Source: an uncultured bacterium (GTDB lineage: Bacteria; Pseudomonadota; Alphaproteobacteria; Rhodospirillales; Rhodospirillaceae). Taken from it: a stretch of DNA of 64,000 bases. The stretch lies in assembly GCA_903888485.1 (NCBI GenBank), contig CAISTS010000045.1, forward strand, positions 109,037-173,036, read 5' to 3'. The first letter of the stretch is position 1. Every line of letters begins with the position of its first letter. Under the pieces are notes generated by a model. The model did no database searches. It saw nothing but the letters and a program-made list of their open reading frames with translations, and was not told where the DNA came from. Shown one piece after another: positions 44,068 to 54,797 of this stretch. The position numbers were made by a program, and so were the translations under genes.

Positions 44068-45640
44068 GTGCTCGGCGCAAAGCATCTAGCTCAAATTCAG
44101 CGCTGCGTGGCGGCCGGGGATTTTTCCGGTGCTGAGGCCGTATGCCTGCCACTGGCGGAGGGCGCCGCGTCCAATCCAGCCTTCTGGCAGATCCGCGGCG
44201 ACATCGCGCTCATGGCCGAGAAGTGGGCTGATGCCGAGGCGCACTACAGCCGCACGACCTTGCTGTTTGCCGAGGCCCCCCCTGGCCTGGTTGGGATTGG
44301 CGCGCTGCTACGCCGCAGGCGAGCGCCACCAACTCGCCGGCATTGCCGCGCAGCGTGCGATGGCTTTGGGTCTCATCGAAGACAACGCCATCGCGGCGCA
44401 GGAAATCCTGGCTCACGCGAAGTTCTCATCGGGCGACATCGACGGCGGCAGGCTGGCGCTGGCCGCTTTGCTGCCGGTATTCCGCGCCGTGCTCGCCGAC
44501 GCAGGGGCTTCCTCCGAGGCGTATACCCGCGCGCTACCGGCTGCACTGTGCGGGGGAGATGCGGCCCTGGTTGCGCACATTCTTAAAGCAACGTATCCGC
44601 ATGCCGGTTCGCTCACGCCGATGACGGTGGCGTCCTGCACGACAATCGAGGAGTGGTGCCGGGAGGCCGGGGTTCCATGCGAGGTAGTGGACCCGCCGCG
44701 TCAGGTCACATTGGAGCGCACGACATCCCATGGGCGGCGCTTCACCTACACCACCGATCCCATCCTGTTCGCGCATATCCCGGGCGGCGAGTGGATGCCG
44801 GGCTGGGATTTCGCGATCGCGCCCGACGGCACGGTGCTGCAGGACAGCGGTTACTTCAAAATCAATCAGGTGTTCAATCATGCGCCACACGCCTATTTTC
44901 CGGCGGCCAAGCTGGTGGCTTACCGCTCATCCCATCACACCGAATATGTCGATGAGGATGTGCTTTTGGTGTCGGCGCCCGGCCATAACCATGTCGGCCA
45001 CTGGCTGATCGACTTCATTCCGCGCCTCCAGGGACGCGACAAGCAACCTCTGAAGATCGCGATTCCGGACACACTCACCAGCGCCAGGTATCAAGAAACT
45101 CTGGCTCTTGCCGGCGTAAAGAACGACGACATCATCCGCTGCCGCCCGGACGCGCGCTACCGCTTCCGCACGCTCCACGTTTTCCGCCCGGGCCAGTCCA
45201 TGCCGCCGCATCCGCACAACGTGCGTTACCTTAGGAGCGTGCTTGCCGGCGATGCCCCACCCGACAACGCGCCAGCCAAGCCCAAGCGGATATTTCTATC
45301 ACGAGCCGGAATCGGCACGCGGCTGCCGATCAACGGCGAAGAATTCGACCATTTTCTGCGTGAGAACGATTTCATCAGCGTAGATATGGGCGCGCTCTCG
45401 GTTCTGGAGCAGCGCGCCCTGTTCGCCGACGCTGAAGTGCTGCTCGGCGTCCTCGGTACCGATTTGCTCGCCGCTTATTTCATGCGGCCGGGCAGCACCG
45501 TCATCAGTATCCAGTGGGATACCGACAGCGACCGCTGTGCGCCGCCCCTCGTGGCCATGCTCGGCATGCGCCATCAGTTCCTGCTCTGTACGACGACCTG
45601 CCCATCCAAGAATGCGCGCCACGCGCTCGACCGGGACTAA
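44068..45640 (+). CDS. Glycosyltransferase family 61 protein with TPR-like N-terminus, frameshifted
   Basis: The C-terminal 350 residues read as GT61 (DUF563): FIPRLQGRDKQPLKI after GHNHVGHWLIDF, the KPKRIFLSRAG strand, and LGVLGTDLLAAYFMRPGS, which suggest sugar transfer to an envelope polysaccharide or protein. The N-terminus is a TPR-like helical repeat (CVAAGDFSGAEAVCLPLAEG, YSRTTLLFAEAP, LAWLGLARCYAAGERHQLAG), but the two halves of this lie in different frames. Removing one C from the C7 run at 44276-44282 joins them perfectly. GTG start at 44068. Either a homopolymer error or a recent inactivating insertion; without the shift only the part from about 44129 is translated. Confidence 0.75.
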
Positions 45641-45680
45641 CTCGTTGATTGTGCGGAGCTTGGGCGCAGGATCGAGGCGC

Positions 45681-46448
45681 TCAAAGCCAGGCCCTGAGAT
45701 ATTCCTCATGCATTCCGGCTTGCAGACGCGCCGGCATATTGAACGGCGGCCTCAATCCGCCGGGGAAGCGTTCGTTGATCAATTCAAGATAGCGCGCGTG
45801 CGGGTCGGGAGAGAGGTGTTCGAACCAGCGAATGCCGACAGCCAGATGTTTGATCTCATCGCGGAATATCACATCGAGGATGTCAGCCGTGGGAGCATCG
45901 CCCGCTGCGCGCAGCTTTTCGGTGGTCTGTGGCGTGGTATCGAGACCGCGCGCTTCCAGCGTCATGGGAATGAGCGCGAGCCGCGCCGCGAGATCGTCGG
46001 CGGTGCGCACGGCGGCCATCCATAAGCCGTCATGGGCGGGCAGGTCACCGTAGGAGGATCCAAGCTCTTTCAAACGCGCGGCGAGCGCGGCGTAGTGTTC
46101 GGCTTCTTCCACAGCCACCTGCACCCAATCGTCGTTGAAGGCGCGCGGCATGTCGGACCCGAACCGCGCGATGATGTCCCAGGCGAGATCGACGGCGTTG
46201 AGCTCGATATGGGCGAGGGCATGCACAAGGGCGATGCGGCCCACGGGGCCGGTCGAGCGGCGTGGCATGTCGCGGGGTTGGAGGAGCTCCGGCTTTTCAG
46301 GCCGCGCGGGCCGATCAGGTGGCGCTGTGCGGCCGACCTCCAGCGCGCCCGCGCGCCATGAGTCGCCGGCAGCGTAAGTCGCGGAGACTTTGGTATCGGG
46401 ATCGGCGGTGGAAAGGATCGCCACCGCCTTATCGCAGAGGGTGCTCAC
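45681..46448 (-). CDS. DUF455 ferritin-like protein
   Basis: 255 residues of the DUF455 family, a ferritin-like four-helix protein of unknown function. The metal-binding helices show as [39 protein letters not shown] and VIFRDEIKHLAVGIRWFEHL, with the ExxH pattern expected of a diiron site. The DNA reading begins at a GTG that overlaps the bcp stop by 4 bp (GTGA), so it is coupled to bcp; a longer frame to 46598 overlaps bcp entirely. The pairing with a peroxiredoxin hints at an oxidative-stress role, by context only. Confidence 0.85.
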   Translation of the reverse strand: MSTLCDKAVAILSTADPDTKVSATYAAGDSWRAGALEVGRTAPPDRPARPEKPELLQPRDMPRRSTGPVGRIALVHALAHIELNAVDLAWDIIARFGSDMPRAFNDDWVQVAVEEAEHYAALAARLKELGSSYGDLPAHDGLWMAAVRTADDLAARLALIPMTLEARGLDTTPQTTEKLRAAGDAPTADILDVIFRDEIKHLAVGIRWFEHLSPDPHARYLELINERFPGGLRPPFNMPARLQAGMHEEYLRAWL

Positions 46449-46996
46449 AAAACCGCAAGCGCCTTGTTCACTTCGTCGGCGTGTCCAGCCACGCTCACCT
46501 TGCGCCACTCGGCCCGCACCACGCCGCCTTCGTCGATGATGAAGGTCGAGCGGATCATGCCCATAAAGGTGCGCCCGTACATGCTCTTCTCGCCCCAAAC
46601 GCCGTAGGCTTCGGCGACCTTGGAGTCATCGGATGCGAGCGGGAAGTTGAGACTGTACTTTTTCTTGAACTTCTGATGGCTGGCGACACTGTCCTTGGAA
46701 ACGCCGATGACGACCGCATTGGTCTTGGAGAACTTGGGTATTCCGTCACGGAAGTCACAGGCTTCCGTCGTGCAGCCTGGCGTATCGTCCTTGGGATAGA
46801 AGTAAAGTACCACGCGTCGGCCGCGCAGCCCTTTGAGGGTGATGAAGCCGCCGTCGTCGGTCGGCATGGTGAAATCGGGCGCGGCTTTGCCGAGCAGCGA
46901 CTTCGCCAAGGGTGCGGATTTCTTCGCAGTCTTTTTCACCGCTTTCTTCGCGATCTTCTTCGCCGTCTTTTTGGCGGGCTTTTTCTTCGTGGCCAT
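46445..46996 (-). CDS. bcp: Thioredoxin-dependent peroxiredoxin BCP with Lys-rich N-terminal tail
   Basis: Reduces hydroperoxides with thioredoxin; cytoplasmic. 183 residues. The peroxidatic Cys75 is in DDTPGCTTEACDFRD and the likely resolving Cys80 follows. The first 32 residues are an AKK/PAKK repeat tail with 14 Lys, like histone-H1-type tails of alphaproteobacterial proteins, absent from E. coli Bcp; it could bind nucleic acid. The ATG at 46996 has GGAG 7 nt upstream and is preferred over one four codons earlier. It follows glnE by 12 bp. Confidence 0.93.
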   Translation of the reverse strand: MATKKKPAKKTAKKIAKKAVKKTAKKSAPLAKSLLGKAAPDFTMPTDDGGFITLKGLRGRRVVLYFYPKDDTPGCTTEACDFRDGIPKFSKTNAVVIGVSKDSVASHQKFKKKYSLNFPLASDDSKVAEAYGVWGEKSMYGRTFMGMIRSTFIIDEGGVVRAEWRKVSVAGHADEVNKALAVL

Positions 46997-47008
46997 ATGC
47001 GTCTCCAT

Positions 47009-49975
47009 TTATGCGCGGGTGGGCGCTTCGGGTCCCAGTTTGGCGCGAGCTTCCTCCGCCGGCTGGTCGATGATACGCGCAAACAGCGCCGAAATGGCAG
47101 CGCCCGTATCGCGCATCAGGCTCTCTAGCGTGACAAAATCCGGCATTCCGGCTGAAGCGGCGAGCTTCTGTTTGAGCCCGATGGGCGTGCTGTCGTCGGG
47201 CAGTTCGCCCTCGGTGGTCAGCCGCAGCATAACCTGCAGGCGGGACCAAAGCGCAATACCGACTTTCAAGGTCTCGCCATCGTCGATGGGAAGGGCGCCG
47301 GCGGCGACAAGGGCTGCGATGATATCGGCGGGACGGCTGCTTGCGGGGCGCGCCTCGGGATGGGCGAGGGCCAGGAACTGAAGGATGAACTCGGCGTCGA
47401 TAAGGCCGCCAGGCGCGCGCTTCAGGTCCCACAGGCCGCCTTCCTTCTGCTCGCGGCGCATGCGCGCGCGCATGTCCGCGACGCCGTAAACGAGGGCCAG
47501 GCGGTCGCGCGGTCGCGCCAGCACAGCGGCGGAGGCGGTTTCGATTTTGCCGCACAGGTCGCTCGGTCCAAACACGCACCGCGCCCGGCTGAGAGCCATG
47601 TGCTCCCAGGTCCAGGCCTCGTCGGCTTGGTACTTGGCAAAGGCCTCAAGGCTGCAGGCCAGCGGCCCTTTGTCGCCGTTGGGGCGCAGGCGCAAATCGA
47701 CGGTGTAGAGCTTGCCTTCCTTGGTCAGCAGCGTGAACGCGGTGATCAGGCGCTGCACGAGGCGGATGAAATAGGCCGGCGCGGGCAGCACCTTGGGGCC
47801 GCTGTGCGAGTGGGAGTCCATGGCCGCGTCGTAAGTGACCACGAGATCGAGGTCGGAGGTGGGCGTCAGCTCATGGCTGCCGAGCTTGCCGTAGCCAAGG
47901 ATGGCGAGGCTGGAATTGTCGACGCGGCCGAACTGACGCGCGAATTCCTCGGTAACCTGCGGCACCAGTCCGCCGATCACGGCCTCGGCGATGTCGGTGA
48001 AGTGCTCGGCGGCCTGCAAGGGATCGATCATGCGGCGCAGGGTCTGCACGCCCACACGGAACTGCTGATCGTTGGTCCAGCGCCGGGCGGCGTCGAGCAT
48101 GGCCTCGAAGGATTCCGCCGCTGCCAGCGCGCGCGCGAGGTCGGCGCGCAGGACCTCGAGCTTGCCGACCGGGGCGTAGAACTCGGGTGCCAGCACATAG
48201 TCGAGCAGCGTCGGGGTATGGCTGAGGTGTTCGGCCAGGCGCGGCGCATCGCCCATGATTTCGGCGACGAGATCGAGGATATCGGGATTGTTGTAGAACA
48301 CCGACAAGAGCGGCACGCCCGCCGGCAGGGCCGCAAAAACACGGTCGAACCGCACGAAAGCGGCATCGGGCTGGGCCGTCTTGCCGAGGGCGGCAAGGAG
48401 GCCCGGCATGACCTCGGTGAGCAGTTGGCGCGCGCGGTTGCTGCGCGTCGCGCGGTAGCGCCCGTGGTGCCAGCCGCGCACGGTCGCGGCGACCGTGGCG
48501 GGGTTTTGGTAGCCCAGGCGTTTCAGCGTGGCGATAGTGTCGGGATCGTCCTCGGTGCCGGTGAAGACCAGATTGCCATCGACGGCGAGTGAGGGACTGT
48601 CCTCGAACAGGCCGGCGTAGTGGGTCTCGACGGTGCGCAGGGTCTTCTCGACTTCGGCGATGAAGACAGCAAGGTCGGTGTGGCCCATGAAGTTGGCGAC
48701 GCGCATGAGTTTCACCGGATCGGACGGCAGTGTCTGGGTCTGCTCGTCGGCGATCATCTGCAGGCGGTGTTCGAGCTTGCGCAAATAGCGGTAGGATGCG
48801 GTGAGGTCGTCGCGGACCTTGTGCTCCACAAAACCCAGTTTGGTCAGCACATCCAGCGCGGGCAGGGTCTGGGAGGAGCGCGCTTCGGGGAAGCGCCCGC
48901 CCCAGATGAGCTGCTGGATCTGGGCAAAGAACTCGATCTCGCGGATGCCGCCGCGCCCGAGCTTGATGTTATGGCCCGCGACTTCGACCTTGCTGCCGCC
49001 CTTGTGGGCGTAAATCTGGCGCTTGATCGAATGGATGTCCTGGATGGTGTGGAAGTCGAGCGACCGGCGCCAGATGAAAGGCTGCAAGTCGCGGATGAAA
49101 CTCTTGGCAAGATCGATCTCTCCGGCGATGGCGCGCGCTTTGATCATGGCGGCGCGTTCCCAATTCTGGCCGTAACTTTCGTAGTAGACCTGCGCGGCTT
49201 CGCGCGAAACGGCGATGGCGGTGGAGCCAGGATCGGGCCTTAGCCGCAAATCGGTGCGGAAGACGTAGCCCTGCGCCGTGCGCTCCTGCAGCACGCGCGT
49301 GAGTTCCTTGGTGAGCTGGACCGCGAATTCCTGCACGCTCTTCTTGCCGACATAAGGCAACGTGCCTTCGTCGAAGAAGACGAAGAGGTCGATGTCGGAG
49401 GAATAATTGAGTTCACAGCCGCCGTGTTTACCGAGCGCGAGCACGGCGTAGCCGATGCCGGCTTCGGGGTCGGCGGGATCGCGCAGCGTGATGTGCCCGC
49501 GCGTCTCGGCTTGGCGCAGGAGGACGCGCAAGGCGCGGCGCACGGCGGCGTCGGCGAAGGCGCTGAGCTGGACGACAACCTGATCGACGCTCCACAACTC
49601 CGTGACGTCGGCGAGTGCGATGATCAGCGCGATGTGCGCTTTGCTTCGGCGCAGTGCCACCATCTCGGCGGTGACGTCGGCATCGCCTTCCTTAGCATCG
49701 GTACGCGCGATGATCTCATGGACGGCGGCATCTGGCCCCCGTTCGGCAAAGGCGAGGAGGGCCTCGGGGTGGTCGAGCGCGAGCGTCGACAGGAAAGGGC
49801 TATTGCCGAATATGGCATCCATAAGGCGCCGCCAGGCTGGGTCCTGGGGCAGTGCGCGCATCGCCTCTGCAACCTCGCGCGACTGGCCATCGGCCGCGGC
49901 CAACCAGTCGTTGTGAAGGCGGGGGACGCGCTCAAGATCATGGGGCGGTGGGGCGTCAGATGTCAGCTTAATCAC
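47009..49975 (-). CDS. glnE: Bifunctional glutamine synthetase adenylyltransferase/deadenylyltransferase
   Basis: Adds and removes AMP on glutamine synthetase under PII control, setting nitrogen assimilation. 988 residues, normal for GlnE, with two nucleotidyltransferase halves. The N-terminal half has GKHGGCELNYSSDIDLFVFF (GG-x(n)-DxD) and the C-terminal half ILGYGKLGSHELTPTSDLDL, the second catalytic site; RLRPDPGSTAIAVS and LRLRPNGDKGPLA are the companion strands. GTG start. It is divergent from the AsmA-like gene over 193 bp and followed by bcp and DUF455. Confidence 0.95.
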   Translation of the reverse strand: MIKLTSDAPPPHDLERVPRLHNDWLAAADGQSREVAEAMRALPQDPAWRRLMDAIFGNSPFLSTLALDHPEALLAFAERGPDAAVHEIIARTDAKEGDADVTAEMVALRRSKAHIALIIALADVTELWSVDQVVVQLSAFADAAVRRALRVLLRQAETRGHITLRDPADPEAGIGYAVLALGKHGGCELNYSSDIDLFVFFDEGTLPYVGKKSVQEFAVQLTKELTRVLQERTAQGYVFRTDLRLRPDPGSTAIAVSREAAQVYYESYGQNWERAAMIKARAIAGEIDLAKSFIRDLQPFIWRRSLDFHTIQDIHSIKRQIYAHKGGSKVEVAGHNIKLGRGGIREIEFFAQIQQLIWGGRFPEARSSQTLPALDVLTKLGFVEHKVRDDLTASYRYLRKLEHRLQMIADEQTQTLPSDPVKLMRVANFMGHTDLAVFIAEVEKTLRTVETHYAGLFEDSPSLAVDGNLVFTGTEDDPDTIATLKRLGYQNPATVAATVRGWHHGRYRATRSNRARQLLTEVMPGLLAALGKTAQPDAAFVRFDRVFAALPAGVPLLSVFYNNPDILDLVAEIMGDAPRLAEHLSHTPTLLDYVLAPEFYAPVGKLEVLRADLARALAAAESFEAMLDAARRWTNDQQFRVGVQTLRRMIDPLQAAEHFTDIAEAVIGGLVPQVTEEFARQFGRVDNSSLAILGYGKLGSHELTPTSDLDLVVTYDAAMDSHSHSGPKVLPAPAYFIRLVQRLITAFTLLTKEGKLYTVDLRLRPNGDKGPLACSLEAFAKYQADEAWTWEHMALSRARCVFGPSDLCGKIETASAAVLARPRDRLALVYGVADMRARMRREQKEGGLWDLKRAPGGLIDAEFILQFLALAHPEARPASSRPADIIAALVAAGALPIDDGETLKVGIALWSRLQVMLRLTTEGELPDDSTPIGLKQKLAASAGMPDFVTLESLMRDTGAAISALFARIIDQPAEEARAKLGPEAPTRA

Positions 49976-50168
49976 GTGCGACTCGCAGGTTTATCTACCG
50001 TTAACGCCGACAGTGGGATATAGAAGGGAAGCGGTCAAGCTGCGGCGGATGCCGGGCGTGAGGAAGTATTTCTAAAGCGCACCTCAACACGCCTCGCCGA
50101 CTTCCGCCACCGTTCATCTGCCCCGGGGCCATAGTCCAATCGGGCCTTGTTGCTGGAGACACGCGGCG

Positions 50169-53100
50169 TTGACACACGGCGCAGTCAGATTTCTGATTCG
50201 AGCCATTGAAGCCATCTTCCTGGTGTTGCTTCTCGCGGCTGCTTTGGTGGCATGGCGTCTTAGCCAAGGCGCGCTGAAGCTCGACGTCGTGGCGCCGTAT
50301 ATCGCGAGCGCCATGAGCGATCTTGCGCCCGGCTACAGCTTCCGTGTCGAAGACGCCGAGTTCCGCTGGCAGGGGTTCTCGGGCGCACCCGAAGTGACAA
50401 TGCGCGACGTGCGTGTGCTGAACGAGGCGGGTGCGGTCATCGCCGGTCTGCCGACCATGCAGGTGCGCCTCAGCACCGCAGCGCTCAAGCGCGGTGTCGC
50501 CGCGCCCGAGCAGATCCGTTTATCCGATCCCATCATTCGCTTCGTGCACCGCGCCGACGGCACGCTCGGCCTTGGCGTCGAGGGTGCGCCGTTACCCGCG
50601 CCCAGCGTGCCCGGCTCGCAAGCGCCGCCGACCGCGGAGACTGCCAGCGGCAACGCAGTTGCCGTCTCGCTTTTCAGTGCGCTGACACGCGCGCCGGGCG
50701 GGGATAATCCGGCGGGCTACCTGCAGCGCGTCGCCATCGAGAGCACCACGCTGGTGCTGGTGGATGAAGTCTCCGGCCGGCGCTGGCTAGTGCCCGATGC
50801 GACGGTGAACCTTTCGCGTGCCGGCGCAGATGTAATCGTCGATGCCACGCTGCCCGTGATCGAAGAAGGCAAGCGTTGGAACCTCACGGCCAAGGGCCGC
50901 TATGCCGCAGCCGACGACAGCTTGAAGGTTGATATTAATGTCGATGGCTTCCGCCCGGCGCGTGTCGCGGGCCTTGCGCCGCAGCTCGAGCCGCTGGCGA
51001 TGCTCGACCTCATCATGAACGGCAAAGCCGAAGCGACGCTGAAGCTCGCCGGCAGCGGCGCGCGCTTGATGGGGCTGTCGTTCGACGTCAACGGCCAGGA
51101 TGGCCAGCTCCATCTGCGCGAACCGATATCGCAAACTTATCCGGTGAAATCGCTGGCATTTAAGGGCGCGGCGGGCGCGGACCTCGACACTGTCGACATC
51201 CAGGCCTTCCGTATCGAGCTCAACCGCCGCGGCGAGGCGACGCCGGTAATCACCATGACCGGCAAGGGTGCGGGCCTTGCCGGCGCGCCGGTTGTCGATC
51301 TCGACTTCAAGATGGATGAGCTATCCTTAAACGCCCTCAAGCAATACTGGCCCGTCGATATCAAGCCCAACACCCGCTCATGGATCGAACAAAACCTAAC
51401 CGAAGGCGGCATTCATGACGCAGCCTTCAAGCTGCGGCTCGCTGGACCATCAATGGCCGAGATCGATGTCACCGAAGCGCGGCTGCGCGCCGATCTCGCC
51501 GATATCACCGTGCAGTATTTGCGCGGCATGCCCAAGGTTGAGGACACCAACGGCGTGATCACTATCGGCGCCAAGGAAGTCGTCATCGATATCACCAACG
51601 GCTTCGTCCCCGATGCGATCTCGAAGAAAGGCTTGCGCGTGCCGTCCGGACGCGTGCGGCTGCACAATCTCGGGGGCGGCTCCGGCAACGAACTCGCCGA
51701 TATCGATTTACAGGTCGTCGGCGACTTTGGTGATGTGATGCGCCTGATCGATAACCCGCCGCTCGGCTACGCCAAGCAGGTGGGGCTGGACGCAAGCCGC
51801 GCCGAAGGCGACGCGGAACTCCAACTCTCACTCGACTTTCCGCTGATCAGGGATCTCAAGCTCGACCAGTTGGCCGTTCATGTGACCGGCAAGACCGACC
51901 GCATCGCCATCCCCGAGATTGCCTTTGGCTTGCCGCTGACCGCCGGCCGCCTTGCGGTCGCGCTCGACCGCAGCGGCATGGACGTGAATGGCACGGCCGT
52001 CGTCGGCGGTATTCCCACCGCTGTGACCTGGCGCGAGAACTTCGGCGGCGGTGAGTTCCGCAGCCGTTATGCGCTTGAGCCCGTCGTCGGTAACGAGCAG
52101 CGGCCGAAGATCGGTCTGGCGATCATTCCGTTCGTCCCGCCGTACGTCGATGGCGCCGTGCCTGCGAAAGTCATCTACACGGTGAACCGCGACGATACGC
52201 GCGTCCTCCAAGCCGATGTCGACCTCACGGCGCCCGCCATGTCAGTGCCCGAGCTCGGTTGGCACAAGGAACCCGGCAAGCCCGCGCAGGGCAAGGTCGA
52301 GGCCACCTTCATCAAGACGCGCCTGGCCGCCGTGCCGTCGTTCCATGTCACCTCCGGCGATGATTTCGATGTCGCCGGCAGCGTGACCTTCGCCGAAGAC
52401 GGCAAGATGCAGAAGCTGGTGATCAAGCCCAGTACCGTGGGCGAAACCAAGCTCTCCGGCGAGGTCAACGTCGATGAAGTCGGCGGATACTCCATCGACG
52501 TCGCGGGACCGACATTCAATTCAACCTACTTCTGGCGCGAGCTGAACCGCGACGACAAGCGCCGTAAAGGCGAGAACGGCGAGACGACATTCGAAACGCC
52601 CCTCAAGGTGCGCGCGGCCTTCGATCGGGCGTGGCTGGGTAAGGGCGGCGACTTCACCGACGTGAAGCTGGAGTTCGTGCGCGGCTATACCGGTATCGAA
52701 GCCGCCGACTTCGACAGCAAGCTCGACGGCGTCACGCCCTTCACCTTCAAGCTGACCACCGATGCCACAGGGCGGAAATTCAAAGGCAGCAGCGTCGCCG
52801 GCGGCAGCGTCGTGCGCAACATCGGTCTGTTCGACGACATCGTCGGCGGCAAGCTTGACATCGAGGGCGATTTTGCGCCGGACGGCACGGTGCGCGGCGT
52901 CGCCGAGATCAAGAACTTCAACGTCAAGGATGCGCCGGTGCTGGCGCGATTGCTGTCGGTCGCCACGCTCACCGGCATCCTCGACGAATTGCGCGGCGAA
53001 GGCGTCTCGTTCTCGACGCTGCGCGTGCCGTTCTCCTACGGAAGCGGCGTCTTGACTGTGCGCAACGGCGAGATGTACGGCAACTCCATGGGCATCACGG

Positions 53101-53438
53101 GCGAAGGCACTTACACGTTCAATACCTCGCAAATGGACTTCGACGGGACGCTGATCCCGGCTTACACGTTCAACTCAATGCTGAACTCGATCCCGCTGAT
53201 CGGGCCGATCATGACGGGCGGCGAGAAGGGGGGCGGCATCTTCGCGGCGACCTACAGCTATCGCGGCGACGTGGCGACGGCGCAGCCCTCCGTCAATCCC
53301 TTGGCCGCGCTTGCGCCCGGCTTCCTGCGTCACATCTTCGATATTTTCAAAAAGCCCGCGGCGCGTGATGTGTCCGTGCCCCACGACGATAACGGCAAGG
53401 CCGACCGCGCCCAGGCCAAGGTCCCTGAACCGCGCTAA
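50169..53438 (+). CDS. Large AsmA/DUF3971 (YhdP-like) envelope protein
   Basis: 1089 residues. One N-terminal membrane span ([20 protein letters not shown]) anchors a long periplasmic beta-rich body. DUF3971-like repeats ([44 protein letters not shown]-like strands) and a C-terminal AsmA-like domain ending [20 protein letters not shown] are visible. YhdP/TamB-type proteins form bridges for phospholipid transport to the outer membrane. The start is a TTG at 50169, just after GTTGCTGGAGACACGCGGCG with GGAG 12 nt upstream. It converges with tyrS (4-bp overlap). Confidence 0.85.
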   Translation: MTHGAVRFLIRAIEAIFLVLLLAAALVAWRLSQGALKLDVVAPYIASAMSDLAPGYSFRVEDAEFRWQGFSGAPEVTMRDVRVLNEAGAVIAGLPTMQVRLSTAALKRGVAAPEQIRLSDPIIRFVHRADGTLGLGVEGAPLPAPSVPGSQAPPTAETASGNAVAVSLFSALTRAPGGDNPAGYLQRVAIESTTLVLVDEVSGRRWLVPDATVNLSRAGADVIVDATLPVIEEGKRWNLTAKGRYAAADDSLKVDINVDGFRPARVAGLAPQLEPLAMLDLIMNGKAEATLKLAGSGARLMGLSFDVNGQDGQLHLREPISQTYPVKSLAFKGAAGADLDTVDIQAFRIELNRRGEATPVITMTGKGAGLAGAPVVDLDFKMDELSLNALKQYWPVDIKPNTRSWIEQNLTEGGIHDAAFKLRLAGPSMAEIDVTEARLRADLADITVQYLRGMPKVEDTNGVITIGAKEVVIDITNGFVPDAISKKGLRVPSGRVRLHNLGGGSGNELADIDLQVVGDFGDVMRLIDNPPLGYAKQVGLDASRAEGDAELQLSLDFPLIRDLKLDQLAVHVTGKTDRIAIPEIAFGLPLTAGRLAVALDRSGMDVNGTAVVGGIPTAVTWRENFGGGEFRSRYALEPVVGNEQRPKIGLAIIPFVPPYVDGAVPAKVIYTVNRDDTRVLQADVDLTAPAMSVPELGWHKEPGKPAQGKVEATFIKTRLAAVPSFHVTSGDDFDVAGSVTFAEDGKMQKLVIKPSTVGETKLSGEVNVDEVGGYSIDVAGPTFNSTYFWRELNRDDKRRKGENGETTFETPLKVRAAFDRAWLGKGGDFTDVKLEFVRGYTGIEAADFDSKLDGVTPFTFKLTTDATGRKFKGSSVAGGSVVRNIGLFDDIVGGKLDIEGDFAPDGTVRGVAEIKNFNVKDAPVLARLLSVATLTGILDELRGEGVSFSTLRVPFSYGSGVLTVRNGEMYGNSMGITGEGTYTFNTSQMDFDGTLIPAYTFNSMLNSIPLIGPIMTGGEKGGGIFAATYSYRGDVATAQPSVNPLAALAPGFLRHIFDIFKKPAARDVSVPHDDNGKADRAQAKVPEPR

Positions 53439-54688
53439 CCCGCCACCTTAATGATGGCGTGGCGCTTCTTGCCCGCGCCTAGCTTGATGATTCCGTCTTT
53501 GACAGCGTCCAGTGTCACCGTCGCGTTCTCGTCGGCGCATCTTTCATCGTTCATCTTCGCGCCGCCGCCGCGAATGAGACGGCGCGCTTCGCCGTTACTC
53601 TCCGCAAGTCCGGCGCGCTGGAATAAATTCCAGACGGCAATGCCGGCTTTGAGCTCGGCCGTAGGGATATCGATCGTGGGCAGGTCATCGCCCACGCCGC
53701 CCTGCTCGAAGGTCTTGCGCGCGGTTTCGGCTGCGTCGGTTGCGGCTTCAGCGCCGTGCAGCAGCGTCGTGGCTTCCAGCGCCAAAACCTTCTTGGCGTC
53801 GTTGATCTCGGCGCCCTCAAGTTTCTCCAGGCGCGCGATCTCATCGAGCGGCAGGTCGGTGAACAGATTGAGGAATCGGCCGACATCGCCGTCTTCGGCG
53901 TTGCGCCAAAACTGGTAGTAGTCGTAGGGGCTGAACTTATCGCCGTTGAGCCACACAGCGCCCGACACGCTCTTGCCCATTTTGGCGCCCGAGGATGTGG
54001 TGATGAGCGGGCACGTGAATCCAAACAGCTCGGCATTTGCGATACGCCGGCCCAATTCAACGCCCTGCACGATATTCCCCCATTGATCAGAACCGCCGAG
54101 TTGCAGGGTGCAGCCAAACCGCTTGTTCAGTTCCACGAAGTCGTAGCCCTGCAGGATCATGTAGTTGAATTCGAGGAAGGTCAGCGGTTGCTCGCGCTCG
54201 AGGCGCAGCTTCACGCTGTCCATCGTCAGCATACGGTTGATGGTGAAGTGTGGGCCGACCGTGCGGAGGAAGGGGATGTATTGCAGATCATCCAACCAAT
54301 CAGCGTTGTTGACTAGCACCGCGCCCGTCGCGCTCGAATCGTAATTCAGGAAACGGCGGAAGGCCGTTTGCTGCGAGGCCATGCGCGCTCTGATGGTAGC
54401 GTCGTCCACAAGCACGCGCGTTTCGTCGCGGCCTGATGGGTCGCCGATCTTCGTTGTGCCGCCGCCCATCAGTGTGATGGGGCGGTGGCCGGTCCGCTGC
54501 AGCCAATGCAACATCATGACCGAGACCAGATTTCCGATATGCAGGCTGTCGGCCGTGGCGTCGTAGCCAACGTAGGCGGTGATGGGTCCGCTCGCAGCCT
54601 TGGCGTCGAGCGCCGCAAGGTCCGTGCACTGGTGCAGGAATCCGCGCGCTGTTAGGGTTTGAATGAGGTCGGACTTGTATTGAGCCAT
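53435..54688 (-). CDS. tyrS: Tyrosyl-tRNA synthetase
   Basis: Class I synthetase charging tRNA-Tyr. 417 residues. HIGN in [18 protein letters not shown] (about 50) is the HIGH motif. [14 protein letters not shown] is the KMSKS loop; [14 protein letters not shown] holds tyrosine-binding residues. A C-terminal S4 RNA-binding domain is present ([20 protein letters not shown]). The ATG at 54688 matches the family N-terminus; the frame continues to 54859 but overlaps the divergent anmK gene. anmK starts 109 bp away on the other strand, as often seen in alphaproteobacteria. Confidence 0.95.
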   Translation of the reverse strand: MAQYKSDLIQTLTARGFLHQCTDLAALDAKAASGPITAYVGYDATADSLHIGNLVSVMMLHWLQRTGHRPITLMGGGTTKIGDPSGRDETRVLVDDATIRARMASQQTAFRRFLNYDSSATGAVLVNNADWLDDLQYIPFLRTVGPHFTINRMLTMDSVKLRLEREQPLTFLEFNYMILQGYDFVELNKRFGCTLQLGGSDQWGNIVQGVELGRRIANAELFGFTCPLITTSSGAKMGKSVSGAVWLNGDKFSPYDYYQFWRNAEDGDVGRFLNLFTDLPLDEIARLEKLEGAEINDAKKVLALEATTLLHGAEAATDAAETARKTFEQGGVGDDLPTIDIPTAELKAGIAVWNLFQRAGLAESNGEARRLIRGGGAKMNDERCADENATVTLDAVKDGIIKLGAGKKRHAIIKVAG

Positions 54689-54797
54689 GGCCGCGTGCCG
54701 CCGGTTTTCTGGGTCGCTGCGTGGGTGTATGATATAAGGGAATTCCCCCGCGGAAATCGCGGGCTCAAGTAGCATAACTGCCTCTTTGGGACAACGC

